From contig JAWXBY010000038.1 of NCBI GenBank assembly GCA_034440355.1, forward strand, positions 1 through 64,000: a stretch of DNA of 64,000 nucleotides, in the 5' to 3' direction. Under the pieces are notes generated by a model, which saw nothing but the letters and a program-made list of their open reading frames with translations, did no database searches and had not been told where the DNA came from. This document shows positions 1 to 8,494 of the stretch, one piece after another (positions within the stretch are counted from its first letter, which is position 1; each line of letters opens with the position of its first letter). The stretch comes from SZUA-430 sp034440355 (GTDB lineage: Bacteria; Pseudomonadota; Alphaproteobacteria; Micropepsales; Micropepsaceae). The position numbers and the translations under genes are program-made.

Positions 1-306
1 CGACTTCGCGAAGTCGCTCTGCAATTCCCAAGCTTCATGCAGGCTCTTCGAACCCGAGATCGCCTTGAACGCGGCGACGCCGTCTTCGACCTGCTGCTTG
101 GAGAAACTGACAAATTCGCTGTTGATACGTTCGAACGCTTTCGCGAACGACGTGGCGGACTGCATGTAAGCCTCGACGTTCGCCTTGCCGAAGCCGGCAA
201 ACCGCTCATAGGCCTTCGTCCAATTCTCGATACCATTCGTCATAGCTTCGTTCCCATCCTTCATGACTTGCTCAACCGCCTCGGCGGCCTTCGGCTTCGT
301 GGCCAT
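1..306 (-). CDS. Phasin family protein (C-terminus cut by window edge)
   Basis: The first 102 codons are visible, from an ATG at 306 reading leftwards. The product starts MATKPKAAEAVEQ and continues as an amphipathic helical protein with WTKAYERFAGFGKANVEAY and a phasin-like segment around FVSFSKQQVEDGVAAFK. Phasins coat polyhydroxyalkanoate granules and limit granule coalescence. The family is usually 120-180 residues, so perhaps a third is missing. The call rests on composition and segment similarity; a granule-independent phasin_2 protein is possible. Confidence 0.75.
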   Translation of the reverse strand, partial: MATKPKAAEAVEQVMKDGNEAMTNGIENWTKAYERFAGFGKANVEAYMQSATSFAKAFERINSEFVSFSKQQVEDGVAAFKAISGSKSLHEAWELQSDFAKS

Positions 307-732
307 TGGGTTGTTCCTTTTCGGCTCGGCGTGTCCATCAACGATGTTGGTCGGCCTATCAGGCCGCCGCACCGTCATGCTGCACTGCAACATGATCGCA
401 TATGAGCCTGAGGCCGGTGAAAGTCAAGTAAAGATTGTGCAGCGCACCATAGATTTTGGCGGTGGAACCGCGAGTCTCTTAACCAAAAGTAAAACCGCAA
501 ACAGGCATGATGGTTGCGAACGAATCACACGCCGCCAAAATGCGCGAACTCGACGAGGCATTTTCGCGAATTACGGGAATCTGTCGATGTTAACACTTTT
601 CAATCGCCAAAAATCTGACAGAGTTGCTGCTTCGTTTGTGACGCGAGAGGGGGAAGACGGCCGCATGGTTGGTCTGCTTCTGACGGACGCGTTCGCCAAA
701 ACGATGAACCTCTAGGGGAACGGGGTTTTCGT
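307..732. other. Intergenic region between phasin and D,D-carboxypeptidase genes
   Basis: This 426-base divergent region must hold the promoters of the phasin gene (leftward) and the carboxypeptidase gene (rightward). It is more A/T-rich than the genes, especially 430-620. Two TTAA-type half sites occur (near 479 and 594) but neither is a full TTAA-N7-TTAA CtrA box. The open frames crossing it show no coding character, and I see no RNA gene. Confidence 0.4.
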
Positions 733-2142
733 ATGGTGTGGCGCGTACAGCCTTTGAAATTGCTGGTGATGTTCCTGGTCGTAGCAGGCGTAATCCTGTC
801 GTCGGCCGTGGACGCCGATGCCGCGCGCAAGAAGAAGAAGCGCACGCGCCATGTCGCGCCGCCCGCGCCTTACGTCGAAAAATACGCAGCCATCGTCCTC
901 GAGGCGAGTTCCGGCCGCATCCTGTATGAGCGCATGTCGAACGAAGCGCGCTATCCCGCGTCGCTGACCAAGATGATGACGCTCTATCTGCTGTTCGAGC
1001 AGCTGCAAAAGGGCGCCGTCACGCTCTCGACGCCGCTCACCGCGTCGCAATACGCCTGCTCGCAGGAACCCACGCGCTTAGGGCTGAAACCCGGCGATCA
1101 AGTCACCGTCGAAGATGCGGTCAAGGCACTCGTCGTGCGCTCCGCCAACGACGTCGCCGTCATGATCGCCGAACACCTCGGCGGCAGCGAATACGCCTTC
1201 GCCGCGCGCATGACGCAAAAGGCGCGCGAACTCGGCATGGCGCGCACGACCTTCGCGAACGCCTCGGGCTTACCCGACACAAGCCAGAAGTCGACCGCCT
1301 GGGATCTCGCGCTGTTGAGCCGCCGTCTCGTCACCGACTTCCCGCAATTCTATCCCTACTTCCGCCAGCAGAGCTTCACCTGGGGCGGCCGCAGCTTCGA
1401 AGGCCACAACAACCTGATGAAGTTCTTGGACGGCGCTGACGGTTTGAAGACCGGCTATACCCGCGTCTCGGGCTTCAACTTGGCAAGCTCGGCGACGCGC
1501 AAGGGCACGCGCCTGATCGCCGTCGTCATGGGCGGACGCTCAGCCCGGGACCGCGACATCCAAAGCGCCGAACTGCTCGAAAGCGAATTCTCGAAACTCG
1601 GCCTCGGCCGTCCGACGCCGGTGATCATGGCGATGTCGCCGCTCGTCCTCGACGACGAAGAATCAGCCGCCGCCGACCTGGCGGCCTCCTTCCGCCCCAA
1701 TGCCTCGTCGCCCGTCATGGCCTCCGCCGCAGCCGCACCGGCAACGGGATCCACGCCAGCGCCGCAAGCGCCCGTGATGGCGTCGGCCCTCGGCCAAGGC
1801 GACACGTCCGATCAGGTACGTCGCGCTGCCCCCGTGGTCACCGGCACCGGCCAGTGGGGCATCCAAGTCGGCGCGCACGTCGCCCGCGACAAAGCCGAGA
1901 CCCAACTCCGCGACGTCCAATCGAAGATGAAAGACCTGCTGAGCACGGCCAAAAGCGCGATCGTCGAACTCGACGTCCGCGGCGAAACCTTCTACCGCGT
2001 CCGCTTCGGCGCCTTTACGCCGGCCAAAGCCGAATCCCTCTGCGACCAACTGCAAAAGCGCGGCACCAGCTGCCTCGTCGTAACAGAAGGCTCCTGGGAC
2101 GCCGCCGACGCACGCGCCTCACTCCCCATCGCCGTCCGCTAA
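733..2142 (+). CDS. D-alanyl-D-alanine carboxypeptidase (S11) with SPOR domain
   Basis: Periplasmic penicillin-binding enzyme that trims the terminal D-Ala from peptidoglycan stem peptides. The 469-residue product has an N-terminal signal segment (LLVMFLVVAGVILSS) followed by a basic stretch. The three S11 catalytic motifs are present: SLTK at residues 77-80 (nucleophile Ser and Lys), SAN at 137-139, and KTG in DGLKTGYT near 240. After a Pro/Ala linker there is a C-terminal SPOR domain (about 373-455, from GQWGIQVGAHV), which binds denuded septal glycan and suggests action at the division site. It converges on mipZ with a 4-base overlap of the stop codons. A DacF-like name would fit, but the subtype is not decided. 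Confidence 0.93.
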   Translation: MVWRVQPLKLLVMFLVVAGVILSSAVDADAARKKKKRTRHVAPPAPYVEKYAAIVLEASSGRILYERMSNEARYPASLTKMMTLYLLFEQLQKGAVTLSTPLTASQYACSQEPTRLGLKPGDQVTVEDAVKALVVRSANDVAVMIAEHLGGSEYAFAARMTQKARELGMARTTFANASGLPDTSQKSTAWDLALLSRRLVTDFPQFYPYFRQQSFTWGGRSFEGHNNLMKFLDGADGLKTGYTRVSGFNLASSATRKGTRLIAVVMGGRSARDRDIQSAELLESEFSKLGLGRPTPVIMAMSPLVLDDEESAAADLAASFRPNASSPVMASAAAAPATGSTPAPQAPVMASALGQGDTSDQVRRAAPVVTGTGQWGIQVGAHVARDKAETQLRDVQSKMKDLLSTAKSAIVELDVRGETFYRVRFGAFTPAKAESLCDQLQKRGTSCLVVTEGSWDAADARASLPIAVR

Positions 2143-2963
2143 CTCGCTACCGCGATTTTCGAAAGTCGCGCCAACCGAAGCGCCGCAACAAGCCCACGCA
2201 CCTCGGCGCGCGCCGCGACTTGCGACATCGTCAGGCCGCGTGTCTTGCCTTCCATCAGGTCGATGACGGTCAGCCCTTTCGGGAACAGCTCGCGGTAGAT
2301 CACGCGCTCGCTCAACCCCGGCGCCAAACGGAATCCGATGCGTTGCGACAGCTTCGTCAGCGCATCGCTCACGCGCCGCTGATTGCGCGTCTCGGTGCTC
2401 GACATGCGATTGCGAACGACCAGCCAGTCGATGGTCTTGCGCTTCTCGATCATATGCCGCTTGCGGCTCTCCCACACGAATTCGGCATAGATCGACGGCG
2501 CCTTCGCCTCATAGGTCTCAGGATCGACGCTGGCCAACAGATCAAAGTCGACGAAGCTGTCGTTCAATGGCGTCACGATGACCGACGCATTCGCATGCGC
2601 CGCCCGCCCCAACGCCGTGTCCGCGCCCGGACAATCGACGACGACGACATCGCTCTCCAACGACAGCTCGCCGATCGCTCCGGCCAGACGCCGTGCGTCC
2701 TCGACCTCGGCCAACGACCGCGCCTCATGATCCGAGGGCGCAATCGACACCAGCTTAGGCAACGGAAAGTCACGCCCTACCCGCTCGGACCATTGCGCGC
2801 GATTGGCAAAGAAGTGCGAGAAGCTGCGCTGCCGGTGATCGAGATCGATCGCCCCGACACGCAAACCCGCCGACATCAAGCCGCCAACGAGATGTATGGC
2901 GACGGTCGTCTTGCCCGACCCGCCCTTCTCATTCCCGACGACGATCACAGGTACGGGAAGCAT
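2139..2963 (-). CDS. mipZ: Division-plane positioning ATPase MipZ
   Basis: ParA/MinD-type ATPase that forms a bipolar gradient with ParB and keeps FtsZ at mid-cell in alphaproteobacteria. The product (274 residues) starts MLPVPVIVVGNEKGG, with the deviant Walker A GNEKGGSGKTT. It keeps MipZ-specific strings such as DLDHRQRSFSHFF, TPLNDSFVDFD and GLSERVIYRELFPKGLT. The frame is open upstream into putA, but the ATG at 2963 is chosen because it matches the family N-terminus and has a GAGGG about 10 bases ahead. It begins 13 bases after the putA stop, so the two are probably co-transcribed. The stop codon overlaps that of the converging carboxypeptidase gene. Confidence 0.93.
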   Translation of the reverse strand: MLPVPVIVVGNEKGGSGKTTVAIHLVGGLMSAGLRVGAIDLDHRQRSFSHFFANRAQWSERVGRDFPLPKLVSIAPSDHEARSLAEVEDARRLAGAIGELSLESDVVVVDCPGADTALGRAAHANASVIVTPLNDSFVDFDLLASVDPETYEAKAPSIYAEFVWESRKRHMIEKRKTIDWLVVRNRMSSTETRNQRRVSDALTKLSQRIGFRLAPGLSERVIYRELFPKGLTVIDLMEGKTRGLTMSQVAARAEVRGLVAALRLARLSKIAVAS

Positions 2964-2976
2964 CCCGCGCGAACCC

Positions 2977-5900
2977 TCACCCCGGCGCTGATTCGCCGAG
3001 TGAGAGCAAGCTAGCATTGCCGCCCGCAGCCGTCGTGTTGGTGCAGGCCGTCCGCTCGACCGCAAACCGGTGCAGGTAATGCGGCCCACCGGCTTTGGGC
3101 CCCGTTCCGGACAAACCCTCGCCGCCGAACGGTTGCACGCCGACGACCGCGCCGATCTGATTCCGGTTCACATAGAGATTGCCGACCCGGACCCGCCCGC
3201 GCACGAAGTCCGCCGTCTCCTGAATGCGCGTATGCACCCCGAGCGTCAGGCCATAGCCGGTCGCATTGATCGCATCGCAAACCTTATCCAGCGCGCTCGC
3301 CTCGTACCGCACGACATGCAGGATCGGCCCGAACACCTCGCGCTCGAGCCGCGAAATCGCGTCGATCTCGAACGCGCGCGGCGCAAAGAAGAACCCGTCT
3401 TTCGTCTCCGCCGACAACGTAGCCTCCGCGATCAGGCGCCCGTCGCGCCCCATCTTCTTCGCATGGGCTTCAAGCATGGCGAGCGCCTCGCCGTCGATCA
3501 CCGGCCCGATATCGGTGTCGAGCTTCATCGGATCGCCGATCTTGAGCTCCGCCATCGCCCCGGCCAGCAACTTCAATACACGTGGCGCAATGTCGTTCTG
3601 CAGGAACAACACCCGCAACGCCGAACACCGCTGCCCAGCACTGTCGAACGCCGAGATCACGGCGTCACGCACCAACTGCTCCGGCAACGCCGTCGAGTCC
3701 GCGATCATCGCGTTCAAGCCGCCCGTCTCGGCGATGAACGTCGGGATGGCCCCATCGCGGTCGGCCAGCATCTTGTTGATGCGCTTCGCCGTATCGGTCC
3801 CGCCTGTAAACGCAACACCGGCAACGCGCGCATCACGCACCAAGGTGCCACCGACCTCAGGCCCATCGCCCGGCACAAGGTGCAGCACGTCGCCCGGCAC
3901 GCCCGCCTCATGCAGCAACCGCGTCGCCGCGAACGCCGTCAGCGGCGTCTGCTCGGCAGGCTTCGCGACAACGGAATTGCCCGCCGCCAACGCGCCGGCA
4001 ATCTGCCCCGTGAAAATCGCAACCGGAAAATTCCACGGGCTGATGCAGGCGAAGACGCCGCGTCCATGCATCGACAACTCGTTGCGCTCACCCGTCGGTC
4101 CCGGCAGCACTTTCGGCGCCGAAAAATCCTCGCGCGCCAAACCGGCGTAGTAGCGCAAGAAATCGACCGCCTCGCGCACGTCGGCCAAACCGTTGCCCGC
4201 CGTCTTGCCCGCCTCACGTGCGCACAACCCGATCAGCGTCGCTGCGTCGCGTTCGAATAAGTCCGCCGCGCGCGACAGAATCTCCGCCCGCTTCTCCCCA
4301 CCCAGCGCATCCCAGCCAGTTTGCGCCGCCGACGCCTTCGCGCACGCGCTCGCCGCTACAGCCGCTGACGCATCGACCACGGTACCGATCTGCCGCGAAC
4401 GCAGCGACGGATCGAACACCGCTCGCGCCTTGCCGTCCTGCACCACACCGCCGACGATCGGCCGCGCATCAAGCCCGTGCGCAACCGCCTCGCCGATCGC
4501 TTTCATCAACGGCTCGGCCTGCGCCGGATCGCTGAGCAAAAACCCTTGCGAGTTCTTGCGGTCGCCGAACAAATTCTTGGGCAGCGGGATCCGCGGATGC
4601 GGTTTCTGAGACATGGCTTCAACCTGCTCCACGGGATCGGCGATGATGGCGGCGATAGGCGCTTCGTCGTCGGCAAGCCGGTTGACGAACGACGTGTTGG
4701 CGCCGTTCTCCAGCAAGCGGCGCACGAGATAGGCCAGCAAATCTTCATGCGCGCCAACCGGCGCATAGATGCGGCACTGAACGCCAAGCTTGTCGCCGCC
4801 GACCGCTTGGTCGTAAAGCTCCTCACCCATGCCGTGCAGCCGCTGAAACTCATAATCCTCGCGATTACCGGCCAGCGTCTTCACCGCCGCCAGCGTATGC
4901 GCGTTATGCGTCGCGAACATCGGAAAGAACGCGGTGCGATCCGCAAGCAACGTCCGCGCGCAAGCAAGATAGGATACATCCGTCGACGCCTTACGCGTAA
5001 ACACCGGATACCCGTCGAGCCCCAACTCCTGCGCCCGCTTGATCTCGCTGTCCCAGTACGCGCCCTTGACCAACCGCACAGGCAGCCGCCGCGAATGCGC
5101 CCGTGCCGTGACGGCCAGCGACGCAATCACCGCCGGCGCGCGCTTCTGATACGCTTGCACCGCAAGGCCAAGCCCTTCCCAACCGCGCAATTCCGACGAT
5201 CCGCTCAGCGCTTCGAAAATATCGAGCTGCAGGTCAAGCCGTTCCGCCTCTTCCGCATCGATCGTGAACCCGATCCCCGCATCGCGCGCCGCACGGCACA
5301 GCGGCATCAACCGCGGCAGCAGTTCCTTCATCACCCGGTCGCGCTTCACAAACTCAAGCCGCGGGTGAATGGCCGACAGCTTCACCGAAATCGAATTGCG
5401 CGTGAACACGGTGCCGCTCTTCGCATCCTCATGCGCCGCAATCGACGCGATCGCATCGGCATAGGACTTCGCGTAACGCTCCGCGTCCTCCTCCGTCATC
5501 GCCGCTTCGCCCAGCATGTCGAACGAAAAGCGGAACCCGCGCTTCGCCTCATCGCGGCCGTTCTTTAACGCCTCTTCGATCGTGCGCCCGAGAACGAACT
5601 GCCCGCCCATGATCCGCATGGCGGTGTTCATCGCCTGGCGGATGACAGGCTCGCCGCTCCGCTGCACGACGCGGCCAAAAATGTTGGTCCAATCCTGCGA
5701 CCCGTCGCCGAGCTTCACCACATGGCCGGTCAGCATCAGCGCCCACGTCGATGCGTTCACGAACAGCGACGACGATTCCCCCAGATGCTTCCGCCAATTC
5801 GCGCTGCCGATCTTGTCCTTGATCAACCGGTCCTGCGTGTCCGCGTCCGGCACGCGCAGCAGCGCCTCGGCGAGGCACATCAGCACCACGCCCTCTTCCG

Positions 5901-6120
5901 TCGACAGCGCATATTGATGAAGAAAGGCATCAAGCCCACCGCGCCGCCGCTGTGCCCGCACGCGCTGCACAAGGTCGCGCGCCAACGCCTCAGTCGCAGC
6001 GCGCTCCGAGTCGCTCAACCGCGCTCGCGGCAACAGCGCGTCGACAGTCGCGGTCTCGTCCGCCAGATAAAGCCGCGCCATGTCGGCGCGCGCCGGATAT
6101 GCGCTCATAGGGCCGGACAA
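2977..6120 (-). CDS. putA: Bifunctional proline dehydrogenase / glutamate-semialdehyde dehydrogenase PutA
   Basis: Oxidises proline to glutamate in two steps: an FAD-dependent proline dehydrogenase (roughly residues 180-470, with RLVKGAYWDSEIKRAQ) and an NAD-dependent aldehyde dehydrogenase (roughly 540-1000, with ISPWNFPVAIFTGQIAGAL and the catalytic Cys in SAGQRCSALR near residue 832). At 1047 residues it lacks the N-terminal ribbon-helix-helix DNA-binding domain of the E. coli-type 1320-residue PutA, so it should not autoregulate. The start MSGPMSAYPARADMARL is the likely one. The gene leads the putA-mipZ pair. Confidence 0.96.
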   Translation of the reverse strand: MSGPMSAYPARADMARLYLADETATVDALLPRARLSDSERAATEALARDLVQRVRAQRRRGGLDAFLHQYALSTEEGVVLMCLAEALLRVPDADTQDRLIKDKIGSANWRKHLGESSSLFVNASTWALMLTGHVVKLGDGSQDWTNIFGRVVQRSGEPVIRQAMNTAMRIMGGQFVLGRTIEEALKNGRDEAKRGFRFSFDMLGEAAMTEEDAERYAKSYADAIASIAAHEDAKSGTVFTRNSISVKLSAIHPRLEFVKRDRVMKELLPRLMPLCRAARDAGIGFTIDAEEAERLDLQLDIFEALSGSSELRGWEGLGLAVQAYQKRAPAVIASLAVTARAHSRRLPVRLVKGAYWDSEIKRAQELGLDGYPVFTRKASTDVSYLACARTLLADRTAFFPMFATHNAHTLAAVKTLAGNREDYEFQRLHGMGEELYDQAVGGDKLGVQCRIYAPVGAHEDLLAYLVRRLLENGANTSFVNRLADDEAPIAAIIADPVEQVEAMSQKPHPRIPLPKNLFGDRKNSQGFLLSDPAQAEPLMKAIGEAVAHGLDARPIVGGVVQDGKARAVFDPSLRSRQIGTVVDASAAVAASACAKASAAQTGWDALGGEKRAEILSRAADLFERDAATLIGLCAREAGKTAGNGLADVREAVDFLRYYAGLAREDFSAPKVLPGPTGERNELSMHGRGVFACISPWNFPVAIFTGQIAGALAAGNSVVAKPAEQTPLTAFAATRLLHEAGVPGDVLHLVPGDGPEVGGTLVRDARVAGVAFTGGTDTAKRINKMLADRDGAIPTFIAETGGLNAMIADSTALPEQLVRDAVISAFDSAGQRCSALRVLFLQNDIAPRVLKLLAGAMAELKIGDPMKLDTDIGPVIDGEALAMLEAHAKKMGRDGRLIAEATLSAETKDGFFFAPRAFEIDAISRLEREVFGPILHVVRYEASALDKVCDAINATGYGLTLGVHTRIQETADFVRGRVRVGNLYVNRNQIGAVVGVQPFGGEGLSGTGPKAGGPHYLHRFAVERTACTNTTAAGGNASLLSLGESAPG

Positions 6121-6155
6121 TCCTACGCCGCGCCGCCCCGCGCAAGATCGATTGT

Positions 6156-7100
6156 CTAGCGGGCCTGGCTCTTGAAGAAATCAAGAACCGCCTGTGTGTA
6201 CGCGCTTTGCCAGAGGTGATGGACGAACCGCCGCCGCCCCTCATCGCGAACCACAAACGGCCCGGCATCGGGGTAGCCGTGCGCGGTGAGCTGGGTGCGG
6301 ACTTTCTCGTGGCACGAGAAGTCGTGTACCCCGTCCTTCTCATGCTGGAACAACTTGAACGGCGGCTTCTTCGGCGGCTTTTGCGTGTCCCACGGCATCT
6401 CGTTCGGGTAGGCGCTCGCGCGGCATGAGCCCTCTTCGGGAATCTGCTTTTTCGTTTCGTTGTCGAGCCCAACGCCGAAGACGGTCCGTCGCGGGCTGAG
6501 GCTCGCGTCACAAACGCGGTGCCACCCATACGGGTCTCCGCTTGAAACCGGCGCGAACGCCGTGACCAAGCCGTCGAAGTGCGTGGCGGCACGAACGGTC
6601 ATGAAGCCGCCCGACGACAATCCGGTTAGAAAAATCCCGTTGCCGCTGCCGCGTGGACGCAGCCGCGGAATCGTGTCGCGCAAAAGCGTTTCGAGAAACG
6701 GCAAATCGATGTTGGCGCGATTGCGCACCTCATCGTCCCAAACCTTGCCGCACACACGCCCCTCGCGGTCGCTGACCCGGTCGGTCGAGTCGAGCGTGAA
6801 TACCGCAAAGCCTTGCGCGACCGCCGCGTTGGCGAACGCAACCTGCGTCGCAACGATATCGAAACTTTCGTGGCACCAGTGATCGGCAAACCCGCCACCG
6901 CCATGCATGACGATGATGGCCCCGTGAGCCCAACGATCGCTCGGCCCTTTCCACAGCAACCGCCGGCCCGCCTGATCGACAATGCGTGCCCAACCGTTAT
7001 CGATGCACTTCTGCTCGCGCGCGTCACGCTCGGCATCGTCGGCGCGCGCGGCATGCATCGACGCGATCAACGCGAATATGACAAGACCCAACCGCACCAT
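6156..7100 (-). CDS. Secreted alpha/beta-hydrolase (polyhydroxybutyrate-depolymerase/feruloyl-esterase-like)
   Basis: Probable exported esterase. The chosen ATG at 7100 gives a clean signal peptide (MVRLGLVIFALIASMHAARA) and has AAGGGGG upstream. A longer frame from 7154 would overlap the previous gene by 4 bases but would bury the signal. The mature part has HGGGGFADHW (oxyanion-hole loop), the nucleophile elbow GLSSGG, several Cys likely forming disulfides, and a C-terminal His region (RRRFVHHLW). The family resembles LpqC/PHB depolymerase-type esterases; the substrate is unknown. The phasin near the left edge is not close enough to argue for PHB. Confidence 0.75.
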   Translation of the reverse strand: MVRLGLVIFALIASMHAARADDAERDAREQKCIDNGWARIVDQAGRRLLWKGPSDRWAHGAIIVMHGGGGFADHWCHESFDIVATQVAFANAAVAQGFAVFTLDSTDRVSDREGRVCGKVWDDEVRNRANIDLPFLETLLRDTIPRLRPRGSGNGIFLTGLSSGGFMTVRAATHFDGLVTAFAPVSSGDPYGWHRVCDASLSPRRTVFGVGLDNETKKQIPEEGSCRASAYPNEMPWDTQKPPKKPPFKLFQHEKDGVHDFSCHEKVRTQLTAHGYPDAGPFVVRDEGRRRFVHHLWQSAYTQAVLDFFKSQAR

Positions 7101-7150
7101 ATGAGAGCCCCCTTCGAGCGCATTCCGGACCCACCTTAAACGTGGCGAGA

Positions 7151-7690
7151 TCACGCCGTCCGTCGCCCGCCCGAACCAAGCCTGCGAAAGATGATCGTCG
7201 GGTCACCCTTGAACAGCGTCCGCGCATGCTCGCGAAAGCCACACTTCTCCGCCACCCGAATGGACGGCGCGTTTTCCGGGCTGATGATGCAGGTCACAGT
7301 CGCTTCGACGAAGTTGGCGTCCGACCATTTCAGCCCCGCCATCACGCCCTCGGTCGCCAACCCCTTGCCCTGAGCCCAAGGCAGCAACGCCCAGCCCATC
7401 TCAGGCACGTCGAGCGCGGGCTTGATGTCGCGTTGCCAATTCCCAAAGCCGACCTCACCGATCAACCGCCCCGTCGTGCGCTCCTCGGCCAGCCAGTAGC
7501 CATAACCGAGCATCGACCACGACCCGGCATAGCGCAGCAACCGGCTCCACGTCTCGTCGCGCGTCGAAGGCTTGCCACCGATGAACCGCGTCACATCGGG
7601 ATCGGCCCACATGGCGGCGCACGCATCGAGATCATCCGCCCGATGCCCCCGCAGACGAATACGTTCGCTCTCCACAACAGGTGCGTTCAC
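7151..7690 (-). CDS. GNAT family N-acetyltransferase (RimJ/RimL type)
   Basis: The 179-residue protein belongs to the GNAT_3 (RimJ/RimL-like) acetyltransferases, which transfer acetyl from acetyl-CoA to an amine. It starts NAPVVESERIRLRGHRADDL, with the ERLxLR pattern typical of the family, and has the acetyl-CoA loop WAQGKGLATEGV followed by NAPSIRVAEKCGF. The start is a GTG at 7690 overlapping the TGA of the DUF1489 gene (GTGA), implying translational coupling. The substrate cannot be read from sequence. Confidence 0.85.
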   Translation of the reverse strand: MNAPVVESERIRLRGHRADDLDACAAMWADPDVTRFIGGKPSTRDETWSRLLRYAGSWSMLGYGYWLAEERTTGRLIGEVGFGNWQRDIKPALDVPEMGWALLPWAQGKGLATEGVMAGLKWSDANFVEATVTCIISPENAPSIRVAEKCGFREHARTLFKGDPTIIFRRLGSGGRRTA

Positions 7691-8115
7691 AGCAATCCCA
7701 GCTCCGCGAGTTCGCGCTGCAATTTCTCCGGCAAGCCGCCGCGCACGGTGCGAATATCCGGCGGCGCTTCCTTGGCCTCAAGATAGCGCCAGCCCTGGAA
7801 CGCCCGCCGCGGCCGCGGGCTGACCATCACGATGTCCTTGTCATAGACAAGATGGCAGCGCGAAACGCCTTCCTTGTCGACGAAGGGACGGATGTCGAGC
7901 AACCGTTGGCGCACCGCAACATAGCCCTTGATCACCCAATAGAGCGATCCGCCGTCGAGGATCTCCTCGCGCCGCTTGGGCACCATGCGCGTCGTGTGCT
8001 TGAGCTCAAGCTTGTGCCCGCGCTTCTTGAACGAGCGCAGACGTTCCGTCTGCCAGTCCCGCAAATCTTCGATCGAATCGCAGCCGACGCACAGCTTGAT
8101 AATGTGAAGGGTCAG
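7687..8115 (-). CDS. DUF1489 family protein (probable CTG start)
   Basis: Alphaproteobacterial family of unknown function, usually about 140 residues and starting MTLHxIKLCVG. Here the matching segment TLHIIKLCVGCDSIEDL is preceded by no ATG or GTG in frame: the codon at the family start position is CTG (8115-8113), 12 bases after the EF-hand stop, with ACGGGG just upstream. This start gives 142 residues. An in-frame TTG lies about 50 bases further upstream, inside the EF-hand gene. The protein is basic and ends GLPEKLQRELAELGLL. It sits in a tightly packed leftward operon behind liuD. Confidence 0.8.
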   Translation of the reverse strand: MTLHIIKLCVGCDSIEDLRDWQTERLRSFKKRGHKLELKHTTRMVPKRREEILDGGSLYWVIKGYVAVRQRLLDIRPFVDKEGVSRCHLVYDKDIVMVSPRPRRAFQGWRYLEAKEAPPDIRTVRGGLPEKLQRELAELGLL

Positions 8116-8126
8116 GGTTCGCCCCG

Positions 8127-8489
8127 TTATTCGTTGAAACTGTCCGCCGAGGTGATGCAAGTGATCTCCTCGCCCGAAAGCGCATCGTCGCCGTTGGCGT
8201 CGCAATGCGCAAGATCGCGCTCGGCCGCTTCCGATGCATAGACCTCGTTCTCGGCCTGCGTCACCCGGCCGTCGCGATCCTGATCGGCGAGGTCCAAGAA
8301 ATGCGGGTCGGCTTCGTCTCCCGTGACCACATCGTCTTTGTTGGCGTCGAATTGGTCGAACAACGTCGCGTGCACGGCGGCGAGTTCGGCGCGCGTGATC
8401 CGTCCGTCGCCGTCGCGATCCGCGCCTGCCGCAAACGCCGGGCCGGTCGTGAATGCTATGGCCGCGACGGCGCCAAGAACCGTCCTCAT
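8127..8489 (-). CDS. Exported EF-hand calcium-binding protein
   Basis: Small periplasmic or secreted protein (120 residues) with signal peptide MRTVLGAVAAIAFTTGPAFA. It carries four EF-hand-like loops: DRDGDGRITRAEL, DANKDDVVTGDE, DQDRDGRVTQAE and DANGDDALSGEE. Two cysteines (in AHCDANGD and EEITCITS) could form a disulfide. The ATG at 8489 is preferred because GAGGGG lies 8 bases upstream; a GTG at 8498 overlapping the liuD stop would sit directly on that ribosome site. Role unknown, probably calcium sensing or buffering. Its location behind the carboxylase subunit is unexpected. Confidence 0.85.
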   Translation of the reverse strand: MRTVLGAVAAIAFTTGPAFAAGADRDGDGRITRAELAAVHATLFDQFDANKDDVVTGDEADPHFLDLADQDRDGRVTQAENEVYASEAAERDLAHCDANGDDALSGEEITCITSADSFNE

Positions 8490-8494
8490 GTCGA

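Noticed and set aside
479..610. TTAA-type sites as CtrA boxes
   Set aside because: Neither site has both TTAA halves at 7-base spacing; mismatched halves occur by chance in A/T-rich promoters.
263..715. 150-codon frame upstream of the carboxypeptidase gene
   Set aside because: It overlaps the phasin start on the other strand and has no ribosome site; the region looks like a promoter region.
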